DNA from: Maribellus sp. YY47
GTDB taxonomy: Bacteria; Bacteroidota; Bacteroidia; Bacteroidales; Prolixibacteraceae
Direction of reading: 5' to 3'
Length of the DNA: 64,000 bases
NCBI RefSeq assembly: GCF_023111095.1
Contig: NZ_JALGYW010000010.1
Location: 1 to 64,000 of the forward strand
Of this stretch, positions 53,353-62,487 are shown piece after piece (the stretch's first letter is position 1; each line of letters opens with the position of its first letter). Position numbers and translations under genes: made by a program. The notes beneath the pieces were generated by a model that made no database searches, was not told where the DNA came from, and saw nothing but the letters and a program-made list of their open reading frames with translations.

Positions 53353-54470
53353 TCGGAGGTTAAAATTTTGATGAGTTCTTTACTGTTGTATTGATTGGTG
53401 AATTTTTCCAGTTTATGTTTGCGCTGTTCCACCATTTCTGCAGTAAATTCCTGTATTGAAAGGTCTCTCAGTGCATTCTGAAACTCACTGGCCGTATAGG
53501 CAATTTCACAAAGATCGGCCAGGGCAGTGTGTTTAACCATGGTATTGTTTACCACTACAAATCGCGACGAGAACAGCGAAATCAATAGTTTTAACTTCAA
53601 TCCCGTATCCTGAAAAGTAGGCAAAACACAACCTTGTGCATTTCTTAGCAGCTCGTACATTTTCTCATCCGACGGGTTGGCGATTAACTCTACATTTTCG
53701 AGTTTGTTGGAACGGTTTTCAATGTCTTTCTCAGGGTTTTTCCCGGCGATAATCAGTTTTATATCCAGGTTATTGAAAACTTCATAGAGCAAAAAACGAA
53801 CTGCTTTTTGGTTTTCTTCCACCGAAAGGTTACCGTGGTAAAGAAAGTACGATCCCCGTCCGGGTTCTACCGTGATGTGGTCAAACGAATGGAAGGCAGG
53901 AATACACAACGATTTTCCGTATTTATCAGCAAAGTACTTTTGATCGTCGAATATGATGCTGATAATTTGAGAGGCATGTTTCAGCACTTTTTCGTAGCGT
54001 CTCAGTTTACGGCTTTCCATACCGTAATAAATTCGCCTGAAAAAGTCGATGGAAGCATCGGCGAGGCCGCGATAGTAATAATGTTCAATATTGTGCATAC
54101 GTACTATTTTGCGCCTTCCCTTTAATTTTCGGGAATTCAGATAATAACACGAATGCAGGCCTTCAAACAGAATCGGATAATCGTTGGCGGACAGGTTTTT
54201 TAGTAACTGTTTGTTTTTCCGGGTTATTACAATGTACGGGAGCCTGGAAAAAAGAAAGCGAACGCCTTTTTGCCGCTTGTAATAAATTACCTTTTGGCAA
54301 TATTTTTCGAGTTCGGGTTGTTCACTTTTGTTGTATTTAAAACAGTGTAGGATAATTTGAACACCGTTTGCATGAAGTGCTTTTAACTTGTAAAAGATGT
54401 CGATGCTGCCTCCGTAATCTGCCGGATATGGGATATCGAACGCAACAATATTGATACTTATTTCTGCCAT
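53349..54470 (-). CDS. Glycosyltransferase, GT4-like GT-B fold
   Basis: 373 residues. N-terminal Rossmann segment INIVAFDIPYPADYGGSIDI is typical of GT4-like acceptor domains, followed by RMHNIEHYYYRGLA. The C-terminal donor domain shows FLYHGNLSVEENQKAVRFLL, KLIIAGKNPEKD, VELIANPSDEKMYELLRNAQ and LPTFQDTGLKLKLL, in place of the usual E-x7-E motif. It transfers a sugar from a nucleotide donor to an unknown acceptor. The coupled TlpA-like gene suggests a shared role at the cell envelope, but no polysaccharide cluster surrounds it. Confidence 0.83.
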   Translation of the reverse strand: MAEISINIVAFDIPYPADYGGSIDIFYKLKALHANGVQIILHCFKYNKSEQPELEKYCQKVIYYKRQKGVRFLFSRLPYIVITRKNKQLLKNLSANDYPILFEGLHSCYYLNSRKLKGRRKIVRMHNIEHYYYRGLADASIDFFRRIYYGMESRKLRRYEKVLKHASQIISIIFDDQKYFADKYGKSLCIPAFHSFDHITVEPGRGSYFLYHGNLSVEENQKAVRFLLYEVFNNLDIKLIIAGKNPEKDIENRSNKLENVELIANPSDEKMYELLRNAQGCVLPTFQDTGLKLKLLISLFSSRFVVVNNTMVKHTALADLCEIAYTASEFQNALRDLSIQEFTAEMVEQRKHKLEKFTNQYNSKELIKILTSE

Positions 54471-54560
54471 CGCGACGCAAAAGTAATCAAAGAAAGATGT
54501 ATTTCAAAAATACAAACGAGCAGTAAAATCCACAACGAATTTGGACGTTTCGTGAAAAAG

Positions 54561-54590
54561 AAAAACCGCGGGATTTTTCCGGCGGTTTTT
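54561..54590 (-). terminator. Terminator of the sigma/DUF4097 operon
   Basis: AAAAACCGC and GCGGTTTTT form a 9-bp stem around a 12-base loop, followed on the minus strand by CTTTTTC. The A tract on the other side would allow some activity in both directions. It is 25 bases after the stop of the DUF4097-like gene. Confidence 0.82.
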
Positions 54591-54614
54591 CCATTTCTAA
54601 AATATCCTGTTCTA

Positions 54615-55658
54615 TTAATTTGTCAATTTAATTTCTCCGTAACGGCTTCTTACATAAACTTTTCCTCCTTCTCCTGAGCCGACTTTCCCTTTCAGGGTTT
54701 GAGAATTGTTTTCCCGAATGCGGTTGCCTTCAAAACTTTCCTGCGGGTAAGAAATTCCACAGTAATCGCAGCTGGCATCGATCGAATAATTGGCCTCGTT
54801 AAGTCCCAGCGATATTTGTCCGTAGCTGTTGGTAATATCAATGAATTCAAAATCAGGGCTCACAGTGGCAAGTTTTACGCCGCCATAACCTGCTTCAATT
54901 TTTATACTTTTTGAAAGTTCGTCGATACTGATTTGACTGTATTTAGTGACTGCTGTAACGCTTTCCAGTTTTCCGAAGCGGAACTTGTCGTATTTCGATT
55001 CGATCTGTATGTCTTTTCCTTCTCCCAGTTCAACGGATGAATATTTCGATTCGAGTTTTAATGAATGTAATGTTTCAATTGTCATCGGGGAGTAGGCTAC
55101 CAGGGCATTGAGGTTGGTTGCCTCTCCAATACTGGCATTACCGTAAGCCAGATCAACATGTAAACTGCCACCTTCAGGAGTAAGTAGTGCGTTGGCACTA
55201 AAGTTCCCGTATTTAATCTGGAAGTCGCCATTGGCTTCGAGCCGGTTAACCGATGTGTTGCCGTATTTATTTTCAATCATCAGGTTTTTATCCGATGGGA
55301 TATTTACCGTATAATCGATACTAAAGCGTTTCTGGCTTTTAAAGTCATTTTCAATTTTGGTTTCAGCCTTAATGGTTTTTCCGTTTTTTTGAAATTGAAC
55401 ATCGATTAAATCGAGTAACTCATTTGTCTTTTTTTCAGTTGCTGCTTCAACCGTAACTTTAACGTCAATCGTAATCTCGCTTCCTCCGTTGTTATTGATC
55501 TTTACTTCACCAAATTTATTGATGATCTGAAGAGTGGCAACTTCCGAAGCGGTCCACGATTTATTGTACTCCTTTGATTTTTCCTCTGCTTTTGCTGTAA
55601 TTCCGGCCGAAAGAAGACCGGCGAACAGCAGAACTGTCATCCACTTAAAGGTTTTCAT
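54615..55658 (-). CDS. Exported beta-helix-like protein (DUF4097/GIN family)
   Basis: 347 residues. Signal peptide ends near residue 24 (ITAKAEE). The mature part is a series of about 20-residue beta repeats of the type N-K-Y-G-N-x-x-V (IENKYGNTSVNRLEANGDFQ, IKYGNFSANALLTPEGGSLH, LAYGNASIGEATNLNALVAY), as in DUF4097 and GIN-domain proteins, which form a right-handed beta-helix or prism. No enzyme motif. It is the last gene of an operon with an ECF sigma factor and a small membrane protein, so it is probably an envelope protein made under that sigma factor. Confidence 0.75.
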   Translation of the reverse strand: MKTFKWMTVLLFAGLLSAGITAKAEEKSKEYNKSWTASEVATLQIINKFGEVKINNNGGSEITIDVKVTVEAATEKKTNELLDLIDVQFQKNGKTIKAETKIENDFKSQKRFSIDYTVNIPSDKNLMIENKYGNTSVNRLEANGDFQIKYGNFSANALLTPEGGSLHVDLAYGNASIGEATNLNALVAYSPMTIETLHSLKLESKYSSVELGEGKDIQIESKYDKFRFGKLESVTAVTKYSQISIDELSKSIKIEAGYGGVKLATVSPDFEFIDITNSYGQISLGLNEANYSIDASCDYCGISYPQESFEGNRIRENNSQTLKGKVGSGEGGKVYVRSRYGEIKLTN

Positions 55659-56229
55659 AACTTGTATTTTTTTGTTGTTTTACTTCTTCTAATTTGTTCA
55701 CAATCATGTTGATCACACTTAATTTTACCTGGTAATATTCAAGCATTGCATTGATAACTCTTTCGTCGTTTGGATTGGCGGCTAAATCTTCCTGGAGGTT
55801 CTTAAAACGTGTTTCAAAATCGTTGAGTTCGTTTTGCATCAGCCTTTGTTCTTCTTCGGAAACATAGCCTTCGCGGGTTAGTTCATCCCATTGGTTTAGT
55901 CCCGAACGGATTGACGTTTGATAGTAGAACTCGGTTTCTTCATATTCCGGTGACAACGAGGCCAGTGTTATATCCGATTTATCTCTTGCGTTTAAGATAA
56001 ATCCCTGTTGGTCGGGTGAAAAATAGATAAAAGCCTGGTTGGTGATTAATAAGGCAAATACCACCACTGCCGCTGCTTTCCATACCAACGACCAGCTAAA
56101 TTTATATTTGCTGTGTTGTTGATTCAACCTGGCTTCAAACCTATCGAAGTGCCCATCCATCGGTTCGTTGTCGTTCAACGCCTCCAGGTTCTTTAAAATC
56201 AATTCTTCTATGTAATCTTTTTCCTTCAT
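55645..56229 (-). CDS. Putative anti-sigma factor-like membrane protein
   Basis: 194 residues. One membrane helix at about 52-70 (WKAAAVVVFALLITNQAFIY), a cytoplasmic N-terminus and a helical C-terminal part (MQNELNDFETRFKNLQEDLA) that could form a coiled coil. It has no zinc-binding His-x3-Cys-x2-Cys motif, so it is not a classical ZAS anti-sigma. Its position just after an ECF sigma gene (7 bases) and its 14-base overlap with the DUF4097-like gene are typical of regulators that bind their sigma at the membrane. The function is inferred from context. Confidence 0.7.
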   Translation of the reverse strand: MKEKDYIEELILKNLEALNDNEPMDGHFDRFEARLNQQHSKYKFSWSLVWKAAAVVVFALLITNQAFIYFSPDQQGFILNARDKSDITLASLSPEYEETEFYYQTSIRSGLNQWDELTREGYVSEEEQRLMQNELNDFETRFKNLQEDLAANPNDERVINAMLEYYQVKLSVINMIVNKLEEVKQQKNTSYENL

Positions 56230-56236
56230 GTCCTTC

Positions 56237-56791
56237 CTAATTGTATGAGAATACTTCTTTGCCTTTGAGTAAATCGCGCAATTTGTTTTTTGCCCGCAGC
56301 AGCTGGGTTCTCGACGACGAGTTTGAAATGCCCAGTATCTGGCTGATTTCCTCGTGATCGTAGCCTTCGATCAGAAATAAACTGAGCACCACCCGGTAGC
56401 CGTCAGGCAGACTTTGTATCGTATCGTGTAATACTTTTACATCCACTTCATGAGTGGGCATCTGATAGTCGGCAATTTCGTTGGTACGTTCGTTTACCTC
56501 TTCGAACTTTACCTTGTTCTTTTTTAAATAGTCCAATGAACGGTTTACAACAATCTTCTTTAACCAGGCGCCAAAACTAACCTCGCCCTTGTAAGTATCC
56601 ATTTTTTTGAATGCGCTTAAAAAAGCTTCCTGCATTACATCTTCCGCCTCTACAACATCGTTTACGATCCGCAGGCTCACACTGAACATGGCTTTGTAAT
56701 AAAGCTTGTACAACCTGAACTGTGCCTTTTGATCGCCGTTGCGGCACTGGTCGATGAGTTCCTGATGGATGTTTTTATAAAGCGTATTCAC
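56237..56791 (-). CDS. RNA polymerase ECF sigma factor
   Basis: 184 residues from the GTG at 56791 (MNTLYKNIHQELIDQCRNGD), the usual form of the family; a TTG at 56824 would add 11 residues. Region 2 (DQKAQFRLYKLYYKAMFSVS, VVEAEDVMQEAFLSAFKKMD) and region 4 (LPDGYRVVLSLFLIEGYDHE, ISQILGISNSSSRTQLLRAK) are complete. No extra domain. It directs RNA polymerase to a small regulon, likely including its own operon, and is held by the downstream membrane protein. Confidence 0.92.
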   Translation of the reverse strand: MNTLYKNIHQELIDQCRNGDQKAQFRLYKLYYKAMFSVSLRIVNDVVEAEDVMQEAFLSAFKKMDTYKGEVSFGAWLKKIVVNRSLDYLKKNKVKFEEVNERTNEIADYQMPTHEVDVKVLHDTIQSLPDGYRVVLSLFLIEGYDHEEISQILGISNSSSRTQLLRAKNKLRDLLKGKEVFSYN

Positions 56792-57057
56792 ACTCTTGTT
56801 TTTCTGATTCAATGACGAAAGCAAAAATGCAATGTTGCATCTGTTACGAAATTATTTTTCTATTTTGAATATTTGGGGTGAACAGGTGTTGGAAAAACAG
56901 TGCGACAAGCTGTCGGGAAACATTAAATATAACGTTTTGCTTCAGGAATTGAACTTGTTTCATATCAAGTATAACCCGGTACGACCCATTGAATGCTTGT
57001 TAAGTCGCCTTGTTCTGCCGACAAATGCTTACGGAGGTAATCGGATACGAGTTAATT

Positions 57058-57735
57058 TTATAGTGAATTGTAAAATTCGACCAGCAATTTTAGTTCATCC
57101 GCTTTATCCGGTCTTATTTTATTCTTTTTGATAAAGTCTTCAATTTGAGCTTGGTGGTCGGGGAATGCACCGATTAAGTCTTTTTTATTCCCAACGCTTT
57201 GAGCGTTTCCCGAGTCTATCCTAATGTAAAAAGAATCGTTTCCGCGCAGAAATTTCGCAGGTTCTGCTTCCTTGTAAGCCCCGGCTTTGGTGGGTTTCCT
57301 GTAGCTAATTTCTGGTTTGGCATATAAACTTATTTTGCCTTTGGATAGGGCCAACAAATATCCGGTTTTTACTTTTTTTACGGCTATGTAAGGAATGTAT
57401 TCCAACGTATAGTCTCCAAACTCAACTTTTTCGATGGTTTCTGATACTGCAATGGCTAAAATTTTATTATCGGGAGTTTTAAATTCAACATCGCCGTTAA
57501 AAACGTTGTATCGCAGAGGTATGTCTTTGAATTGATATTTATTGGTGGTATAAACAGTTCCGGTTATAAATTCGTCGTTTAAATACGGAGAGCCTTCAAT
57601 GTCTTCTTCAGTAATAATGGTATGCGCAGATTTATTGATTTTCATCATATCCATTAGTGAACTGATTTGATATTCTGATTGCGCATACGTTTTTCCAGCA
57701 ATTAATAACAGTGTGAAAATAATTAGCTTTTTCAT
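57058..57735 (-). CDS. Exported protein of unknown function
   Basis: 225 residues, not recognised. Signal peptide 1-18 (GKTYAQSE). The mature protein is a mix of short beta strands (TGTVYTTNKYQFKDIPLRYN, VFNGDVEFKTPDNKILAIAV, YIPYIAVKKVKTGYLLALSK) and a basic C-terminal helix (IEDFIKKNKIRPDKADELKL). The pattern resembles small periplasmic proteins of Bacteroidota involved in envelope stress, but no family name can be given. It is a single gene between rho and the sigma operon. Confidence 0.75.
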   Translation of the reverse strand: MKKLIIFTLLLIAGKTYAQSEYQISSLMDMMKINKSAHTIITEEDIEGSPYLNDEFITGTVYTTNKYQFKDIPLRYNVFNGDVEFKTPDNKILAIAVSETIEKVEFGDYTLEYIPYIAVKKVKTGYLLALSKGKISLYAKPEISYRKPTKAGAYKEAEPAKFLRGNDSFYIRIDSGNAQSVGNKKDLIGAFPDHQAQIEDFIKKNKIRPDKADELKLLVEFYNSL

Positions 57736-57838
57736 TGGTCGGTTGTTTTATGGTGTAACACGAATTGTTCTATTCATTGAAGAACACCAAAGTACAAAAA
57801 AAGAAAGTTCGAAATTGAAATGGAGTAAAATGAAGGCA

Positions 57839-57871
57839 TAAAAAAAAGCAAGCCTTTTGAGCTTGCTTTTT
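57839..57871 (-). terminator. Intrinsic terminator of rho
   Basis: AAAAGCAAGC pairs with GCTTGCTTTT around a 7-base loop (CTTTTGA on the plus strand), and the minus strand continues into about eight Ts, 22 bases beyond the rho stop. Confidence 0.93.
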
Positions 57872-57892
57872 GGCATATTGCATTTTTAAATG

Positions 57893-59734
57893 TTATCCGT
57901 CGTTCATTGAGGCGAGGAATTCTTCCATACTGGCAGCACGCATCAAACGTGTTTTCATGAATTCCATTGCTTCCAGCGAGTTCATATCGCCCAGGTAGTT
58001 GCGCAAAATCCAAAGTTTGTTGAGAACATCCGGAGAAAATAAAAGGTCTTCGCGGCGTGTACTTGAACTTGGAATATCCACCGAAGGGAAAATACGCTTG
58101 TTCGATAATTTTCGGTCGAGCTGAAGTTCCATGTTACCGGTACCTTTAAATTCTTCGAAGATCACTTCGTCCATTTTCGAACCGGTTTCGGTAAGCGCTG
58201 TGGCCAAAATGGTAAGTGAACCACCTTCTTCGATGTTACGGGCAGCTCCAAAGAAGCGTTTGGGTTTGTGAAGTGCGTTGGCATCCACACCACCCGATAA
58301 TACTTTACCTGATGCCGGCTGAACAGTGTTGTATGCACGGGCCAAACGGGTAATGGAATCCAGCAGGATAACTACATCGTGACCGCACTCAACCAATCGT
58401 TTAGCTTTCTCCAATACAATGTTGGCTACTTTTACGTGTTTCTCTGCCGGCTCATCAAAGGTCGAAGAAATGACTTCGGCATTTACACTGCGGGCCATAT
58501 CAGTAACCTCTTCCGGACGCTCGTCGATCAGCAGAACGATCATGTATACTTCCGGATGGTTGGCTGCAATGGCATTGGCTATTTCTTTTAATAATACGGT
58601 TTTACCGGTTTTGGGTTGGGCTACAATCAATCCACGTTGTCCTTTCCCAATCGGAGCAAACATATCAACCACACGTGTAGAAATGTTGTCGTGCCCGTTT
58701 CCGGTCAGCTGAAATTTAGCATCCGGGAAAAGTGGAGTTAAGTGATCAAAAGGAATACGGTCACGGACATAATCCGGACTGCGGCCGTTGATCTCCAGTA
58801 CTTTGATTAGCGGGAAATATTTTTCACCTTCTTTGGGTGGTCGAACGGTACCTGTAACTGTATCACCGGTCTTTAATCCAAACAATTTGATCTGAGACTG
58901 TGAAACATAAATATCATCCGGCGAATTCAGGTAATTATAATCCGACGAACGAAGGAACCCGTAACCATCCTGTAAAATTTCCAAAACCCCAATATTGGTT
59001 ATAATTCCTTCAAACTCAAATTGCTTTTGTTTTTGACGATTGTTCTGATATTGATTCTGGGTGGGCTGCTGATTGTCCTGCTTTTGCTGCTTGGGTCTGT
59101 TGTCGTTTCTGGGAGGCTCTTGCCTTTGCTCATTGTCTTTTCGAACAGGTGGGGTTGCCTGTTGCATTTTGGGCTGTTGTATTTCTTCCTTTTGCTGAGG
59201 TTTCGGTTGTTGTTCCTGAGGCTCAGCTTTTGGAGCTTCTGATTTTACAACCTCATGTTTAACGGGAGCGACTTGTTCTACCGGTTTCTGAGCAGGTGCA
59301 ACCGATTCTTTTTCTTTATTAAATCCTTTAATAATGGCTTTTATTTGTTCCTGACGCGAAGAATTGTCCGAATCGGCTTGTTGTTTCATCGGTTCTGTTT
59401 TCTTCTGATCCCCTTTCTTTTTAGGGCCCGATCCAACTTTTTCGCGTTTTACGGTTTCTATTCTTTGACGAGGACGTTTTCCTCTGCGGTCGTCTTCCTG
59501 GCTTGGTTCGGCTGGAGCCGGGGATTTTTTAAGAAAGCTACTCAATAAGCCTCCTTTTTGTTCTTTTGGAGCAGGTTTGCTTTTCTTGTCTGCTTCCATT
59601 ATCGCTTGAGTGTCAAGGATTTTGTAGATCAAATCTTGTTTCTTGAAAGACTCAACACGTTTAATGTCTAATTCTTTAGCTATCTCCTTCAGCTCAGGCA
59701 GAAGCTTGTTATTCAATTCTAAAATATCGTACAT
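57893..59734 (-). CDS. rho: Transcription termination factor Rho with a long disordered insert
   Basis: 613 residues, about 190 more than E. coli Rho. Residues 1-48 are the Rho N-terminal helix bundle ([20 protein letters not shown]). Residues about 50-238 are a low-complexity insert rich in Gln, Lys, Pro and Asn. The RNA-binding CSD fold starts at [20 protein letters not shown], followed by the ATPase with Walker [19 protein letters not shown], Walker [17 protein letters not shown] and the Q/R loops in [20 protein letters not shown]. It ends RNA synthesis at unstructured C-rich RNA. The insert is characteristic of Bacteroidota Rho. Confidence 0.97.
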   Translation of the reverse strand: MYDILELNNKLLPELKEIAKELDIKRVESFKKQDLIYKILDTQAIMEADKKSKPAPKEQKGGLLSSFLKKSPAPAEPSQEDDRRGKRPRQRIETVKREKVGSGPKKKGDQKKTEPMKQQADSDNSSRQEQIKAIIKGFNKEKESVAPAQKPVEQVAPVKHEVVKSEAPKAEPQEQQPKPQQKEEIQQPKMQQATPPVRKDNEQRQEPPRNDNRPKQQKQDNQQPTQNQYQNNRQKQKQFEFEGIITNIGVLEILQDGYGFLRSSDYNYLNSPDDIYVSQSQIKLFGLKTGDTVTGTVRPPKEGEKYFPLIKVLEINGRSPDYVRDRIPFDHLTPLFPDAKFQLTGNGHDNISTRVVDMFAPIGKGQRGLIVAQPKTGKTVLLKEIANAIAANHPEVYMIVLLIDERPEEVTDMARSVNAEVISSTFDEPAEKHVKVANIVLEKAKRLVECGHDVVILLDSITRLARAYNTVQPASGKVLSGGVDANALHKPKRFFGAARNIEEGGSLTILATALTETGSKMDEVIFEEFKGTGNMELQLDRKLSNKRIFPSVDIPSSSTRREDLLFSPDVLNKLWILRNYLGDMNSLEAMEFMKTRLMRAASMEEFLASMNDG

Positions 59735-60080
59735 AGATTGTGCTTAATTCGTTTTCCCGATTAATAATTGTCTTGATAAAACTATTGGAACAATATACGA
59801 GGGGAGTGATTTCACCTGAAATCGTGTGCAATTATAAAGAATTACTGTTTACAAAACAAAATTCTATAACGCTTTTTTCAATTTTCCCCTTAATTCAAAA
59901 GTTTTTTAGTGTTTTCGTAAAGTAGGACCTTTATAATTACCTTTCTTCTAGTAATTTATTGAATAAATTTTAATGTATTATGCTATACGTTTGAACACCG
60001 TAAAAGGTTCATTTAAATATGCTGATCTGTTCCTTGCTATTTTTTTAACGCAGCTTGTTTCCAATTATTTTTTTTGACAA
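59735..60080. other. 346-bp intergenic region upstream of rho
   Basis: AT-rich leader of rho and the 3' side of the methyltransferase gene. Frames on either strand are short and hydrophobic by chance. I find no full TAnnTTTG match, no known riboswitch pattern and no strong hairpin. A long untranslated leader is possible, since Rho genes are often autoregulated. Confidence 0.4.
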
Positions 60081-60674
60081 CTATTTTTTGCCAACCACCC
60101 GGATTACCGATGCCCTGCCTTGATGAAAAGGACCTTCGTTTAAGTTTATATCTGTTTCTTCGATGGTTATAGAGGAAAAAGTACGAAAGTCGTTCTTCAT
60201 TTCTTCTTTTGAAAAAAGCATTTCTTCATTTTTGGGGCCACCCGAATTTAGGTTAATTTGCTCTTTCCTAAAGCCTTCCAGAATAAGCGTTCCTCCCGGT
60301 TTTAAAAAGCTCGTCAGGAGTTTATGATTTCTTTCCCGGTCTTTCAGATGCATATGCGCATAAATCAAAACGATGCAATCAAAACTTTCGGGCTCAAATA
60401 AAACTTCATCGTAACTTTCAACACGATAATTGATTTGAACATTATTTTTTTTTGCCAGCAGTATCGCTTTTTCTTTTGCTTCGCGACTGCTGTCAAAAGC
60501 GTCTACCTTCCAGCCTAATGTTGCAGCATAAACTGCGTTTCGGCCTTCTCCTTCGGCGGCAAATAAAATTGTACCGGGAGCCAATTTCGATATTTCCTGT
60601 TGATAAAACTCATTGGGCTTTTCGCCGTATGCATATTCTTCCGAACTGTATCGTTCGTCCCAAAAATTACTCAT
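60081..60674 (-). CDS. SAM-dependent class I methyltransferase (TehB-like)
   Basis: 197 residues. It opens with FWDERYSSEEYAYGEKPNEF, followed by SAM motif I variant ILFAAEGEGRNAVYAATLGW (GEGRNA replaces the usual G-x-G-x-G loop), motif II VDAFDSS with its acidic residue, and the SFDCIVLIYAHMHLKDRERN stretch. The closest group is TehB/thiopurine-like methyltransferases that act on small molecules or metalloids. Substrate unknown. Single gene. Confidence 0.87.
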   Translation of the reverse strand: MSNFWDERYSSEEYAYGEKPNEFYQQEISKLAPGTILFAAEGEGRNAVYAATLGWKVDAFDSSREAKEKAILLAKKNNVQINYRVESYDEVLFEPESFDCIVLIYAHMHLKDRERNHKLLTSFLKPGGTLILEGFRKEQINLNSGGPKNEEMLFSKEEMKNDFRTFSSITIEETDINLNEGPFHQGRASVIRVVGKK

Positions 60675-60730
60675 GTTTTCTGAATTGTTTTACTTAGAAC
60701 ATTTAGCTCGCAATTTAGTTGATCGTAATT

Positions 60731-61681
60731 TTAATTGGTTGTGGTACAGTACTGAACATTTAAATTAATAACATAATAAAGGAAATATGGCACATCAATG
60801 TATAAATTACCATTCACTTGATGAACTGTTGTAAGTGGTAATTCGGTTAATGTGCCTCCGGGTGAATTACAGCCGTATATGCTTTCAACCGGACTTTCTC
60901 CGTAGAGTGACCAGTCCTGTGAAAAGCTAAAGAATATTTGGTCTGAGTTATACCAAACAGTGCCGATTATCTCTTCATTATCAGCAATAATGTCTTGAGA
61001 TTCTTCCTGTGTATTGTCGAAGTAAAATTCACCGCTCACTTCCTGTCCGCAAAAAGCGAGGTGAGGAAAACAGCCGCCCCCTCCGGTTGGAATGCTGGGA
61101 TAATACTCTGTATAAGTAACATCGTTTCTTGAATTCAGTGGTTCTCCTGCACTCCAGGCTGATTTCTTTTCTCCCGACTGAATGTTAACGGCTTCTGCAT
61201 GAGCTAAAATAAATAGTGGCTCACCTTTCCTGAAATCGTAATTTTCACCAAGCTCGGTCTGATCAATAAGGTAAGTGTACTCAGTCAATCCCGATGATTT
61301 ATACGGAAATTTGCCCGGTTGAGGCTGACCAATTTTATTGACAGGGATTTCAGACATTTTATTTCCTACCCACAGTTGCAGTTTTTCAATAACATACTGA
61401 TCATTTCCCGATATCTCAATGACAAGTTGTGAACCGCTATTGGCGAGTGTCATAGTGCCAATCGGGAATTCATTTTTGTGCAGCAACTGAATACTGATTG
61501 TTTCACTAAAAGATGCTACACCTGCGATTGCACTTTTTAATTCCACGCCTGAAGGTTCAGAAATGCTTCGCAATGCAGTAAGTTCATCGGTTTGCTGGAT
61601 CACCAGATGATCCAAATTACAGCCCGTTAAGAAGCTTAACGAAACAACGAAAGTGATAATTAATAAGATTGTTTTCATCAT
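60731..61681 (-). CDS. Lipoprotein of unknown function
   Basis: 316 residues. Lipoprotein signal MKTILLIITFVVSLSFLTGC, Cys about 21. The body is beta-rich (SIQLLHKNEFPIGTMTLANS, QLVIEISGNDQYVIEKLQLW), similar to proteins that display an Ig-like or DUF-type sandwich, with a Gly-Gly-Gly-Cys loop and further paired Cys residues (CFPHLAFCGQE, YGCNSPGG) that may form disulfides. No family recognised. It precedes a large gene-poor region and is transcribed alone. Confidence 0.75.
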   Translation of the reverse strand: MMKTILLIITFVVSLSFLTGCNLDHLVIQQTDELTALRSISEPSGVELKSAIAGVASFSETISIQLLHKNEFPIGTMTLANSGSQLVIEISGNDQYVIEKLQLWVGNKMSEIPVNKIGQPQPGKFPYKSSGLTEYTYLIDQTELGENYDFRKGEPLFILAHAEAVNIQSGEKKSAWSAGEPLNSRNDVTYTEYYPSIPTGGGGCFPHLAFCGQEVSGEFYFDNTQEESQDIIADNEEIIGTVWYNSDQIFFSFSQDWSLYGESPVESIYGCNSPGGTLTELPLTTVHQVNGNLYIDVPYFLYYVINLNVQYCTTTN

Positions 61682-62076
61682 GCATCAGTTTAATTTATAG
61701 TTCAAAATCGAATGCGGCAAGGCAAACGACTTACTCAAAAAAATAAAATAGAGGGATAGAAATTGATGTGCAATCACCGGCGCATAGTTCTTTTCTCAAT
61801 TTACTCACAAAACCAAACGTAAGGAGCGCCTGAAAATGGGTCCAATAAACTTCTGCAACGAATTATCGATTTTCATTCAAGGTAAGCTATTTTTCAATGA
61901 CTTATATTACTGCGTAATGGAAAGTTTTTAACGTCTTGGTAGCAGTTTATTTACATCTTGTTGAAATCGTTCTTGCTTTTTCATCTGGGGTATAAAACAA
62001 TCATGATTCTCAGGAGTCACCAACAGGAATGAAAGTGTGGTTTGTCCTCAGCATTTCATAAAAGTAGTTAGATTAC
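61682..62076. other. Gene-poor stretch with a short plus-strand open frame
   Basis: About 395 bp upstream of the 316-residue lipoprotein. The only coding-like signal is a plus-strand frame from ATG 61836 to TAA 61931 (31 residues, MGPINFCNELSIFIQG...), open back to 61792. Its composition looks protein-like, but it is too short to identify; it may be a gene remnant. No promoter or hairpin stands out. Confidence 0.25.
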
Positions 62077-62320
62077 AAGGCGCATAAAGCGATTGTGCGT
62101 TGAATCGCTTATTGATTGCGCCTTTGATTATTTACATATCACCCCCGGGTTTCACCCGAGGTTAATCTTATTTTATCCCTTCGGGATATTGAGCAGAATT
62201 ACAAACTTAAGTAGAGTTAACCGGACAGTAATGTTTGAACACTTCACTTTTTATGGCGCTGAAAGCGTCGAATGTGATTAACCCGGATAACGCCGGGATG
62301 AAATGACCGAAGGGAAATCG
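62077..62320. repeat. Cluster of REP-like palindromes
   Basis: Five hairpins in 244 bp. First, a two-level stem: AAGGCGCA with TGCGCCTT enclosing AAGCGATT with AATCGCTT (62077-62124). Then CCCGGGT-TTC-ACCCGAGG (about 62144-62161), TATCCC-TTC-GGGATA (62174-62188), GGCGCT-GAAA-GCGTC (62255-62269) and CCCGG with CCGGG (62282-62297) followed by CCGAAGGGAA. The right half repeats the left in inverted order: a CCCGG hairpin, a GGTTAAT/ATTAACC flank and a CCCTTCGG element. This is typical of REP/BIME-like intergenic elements. No REP-associated transposase is in the window. Confidence 0.68.
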
Positions 62321-62395
62321 TCCGGAACAGTTCGTTGATCACAGATTTATAAGACTTCCCGACGAAAAATAGCTGTCTTTCGTTGGTAGACTTTC

Positions 62396-62439
62396 AAAAA
62401 AAAAGAACCTGCGGAACTTGAATCGCCGGTTCTCTTTTT
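62396..62439 (-). terminator. Terminator of the 282-residue lipoprotein gene
   Basis: On the minus strand AGAACC, an 18-base loop and GGTTCT, followed by about nine Ts (62404-62396), 49 bases after the stop. Confidence 0.85.
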
Positions 62440-62487
62440 AAATTTTGTCATTCCAGGAATTAAATTCCCTGTACCGTGACAAAAGTT

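Noticed and set aside
56832-57131. Plus-strand frame of 99 codons between the sigma operon and the 225-residue exported protein
   Set aside because: It has no ATG-linked promoter, runs into the 3' end of a better-supported minus-strand gene, and its sequence resembles no protein family.
62093-62281. Small plus-strand frame containing ITPGFHPRL
   Set aside because: It is the translation of the REP-like palindromes, a common false gene in such repeats.
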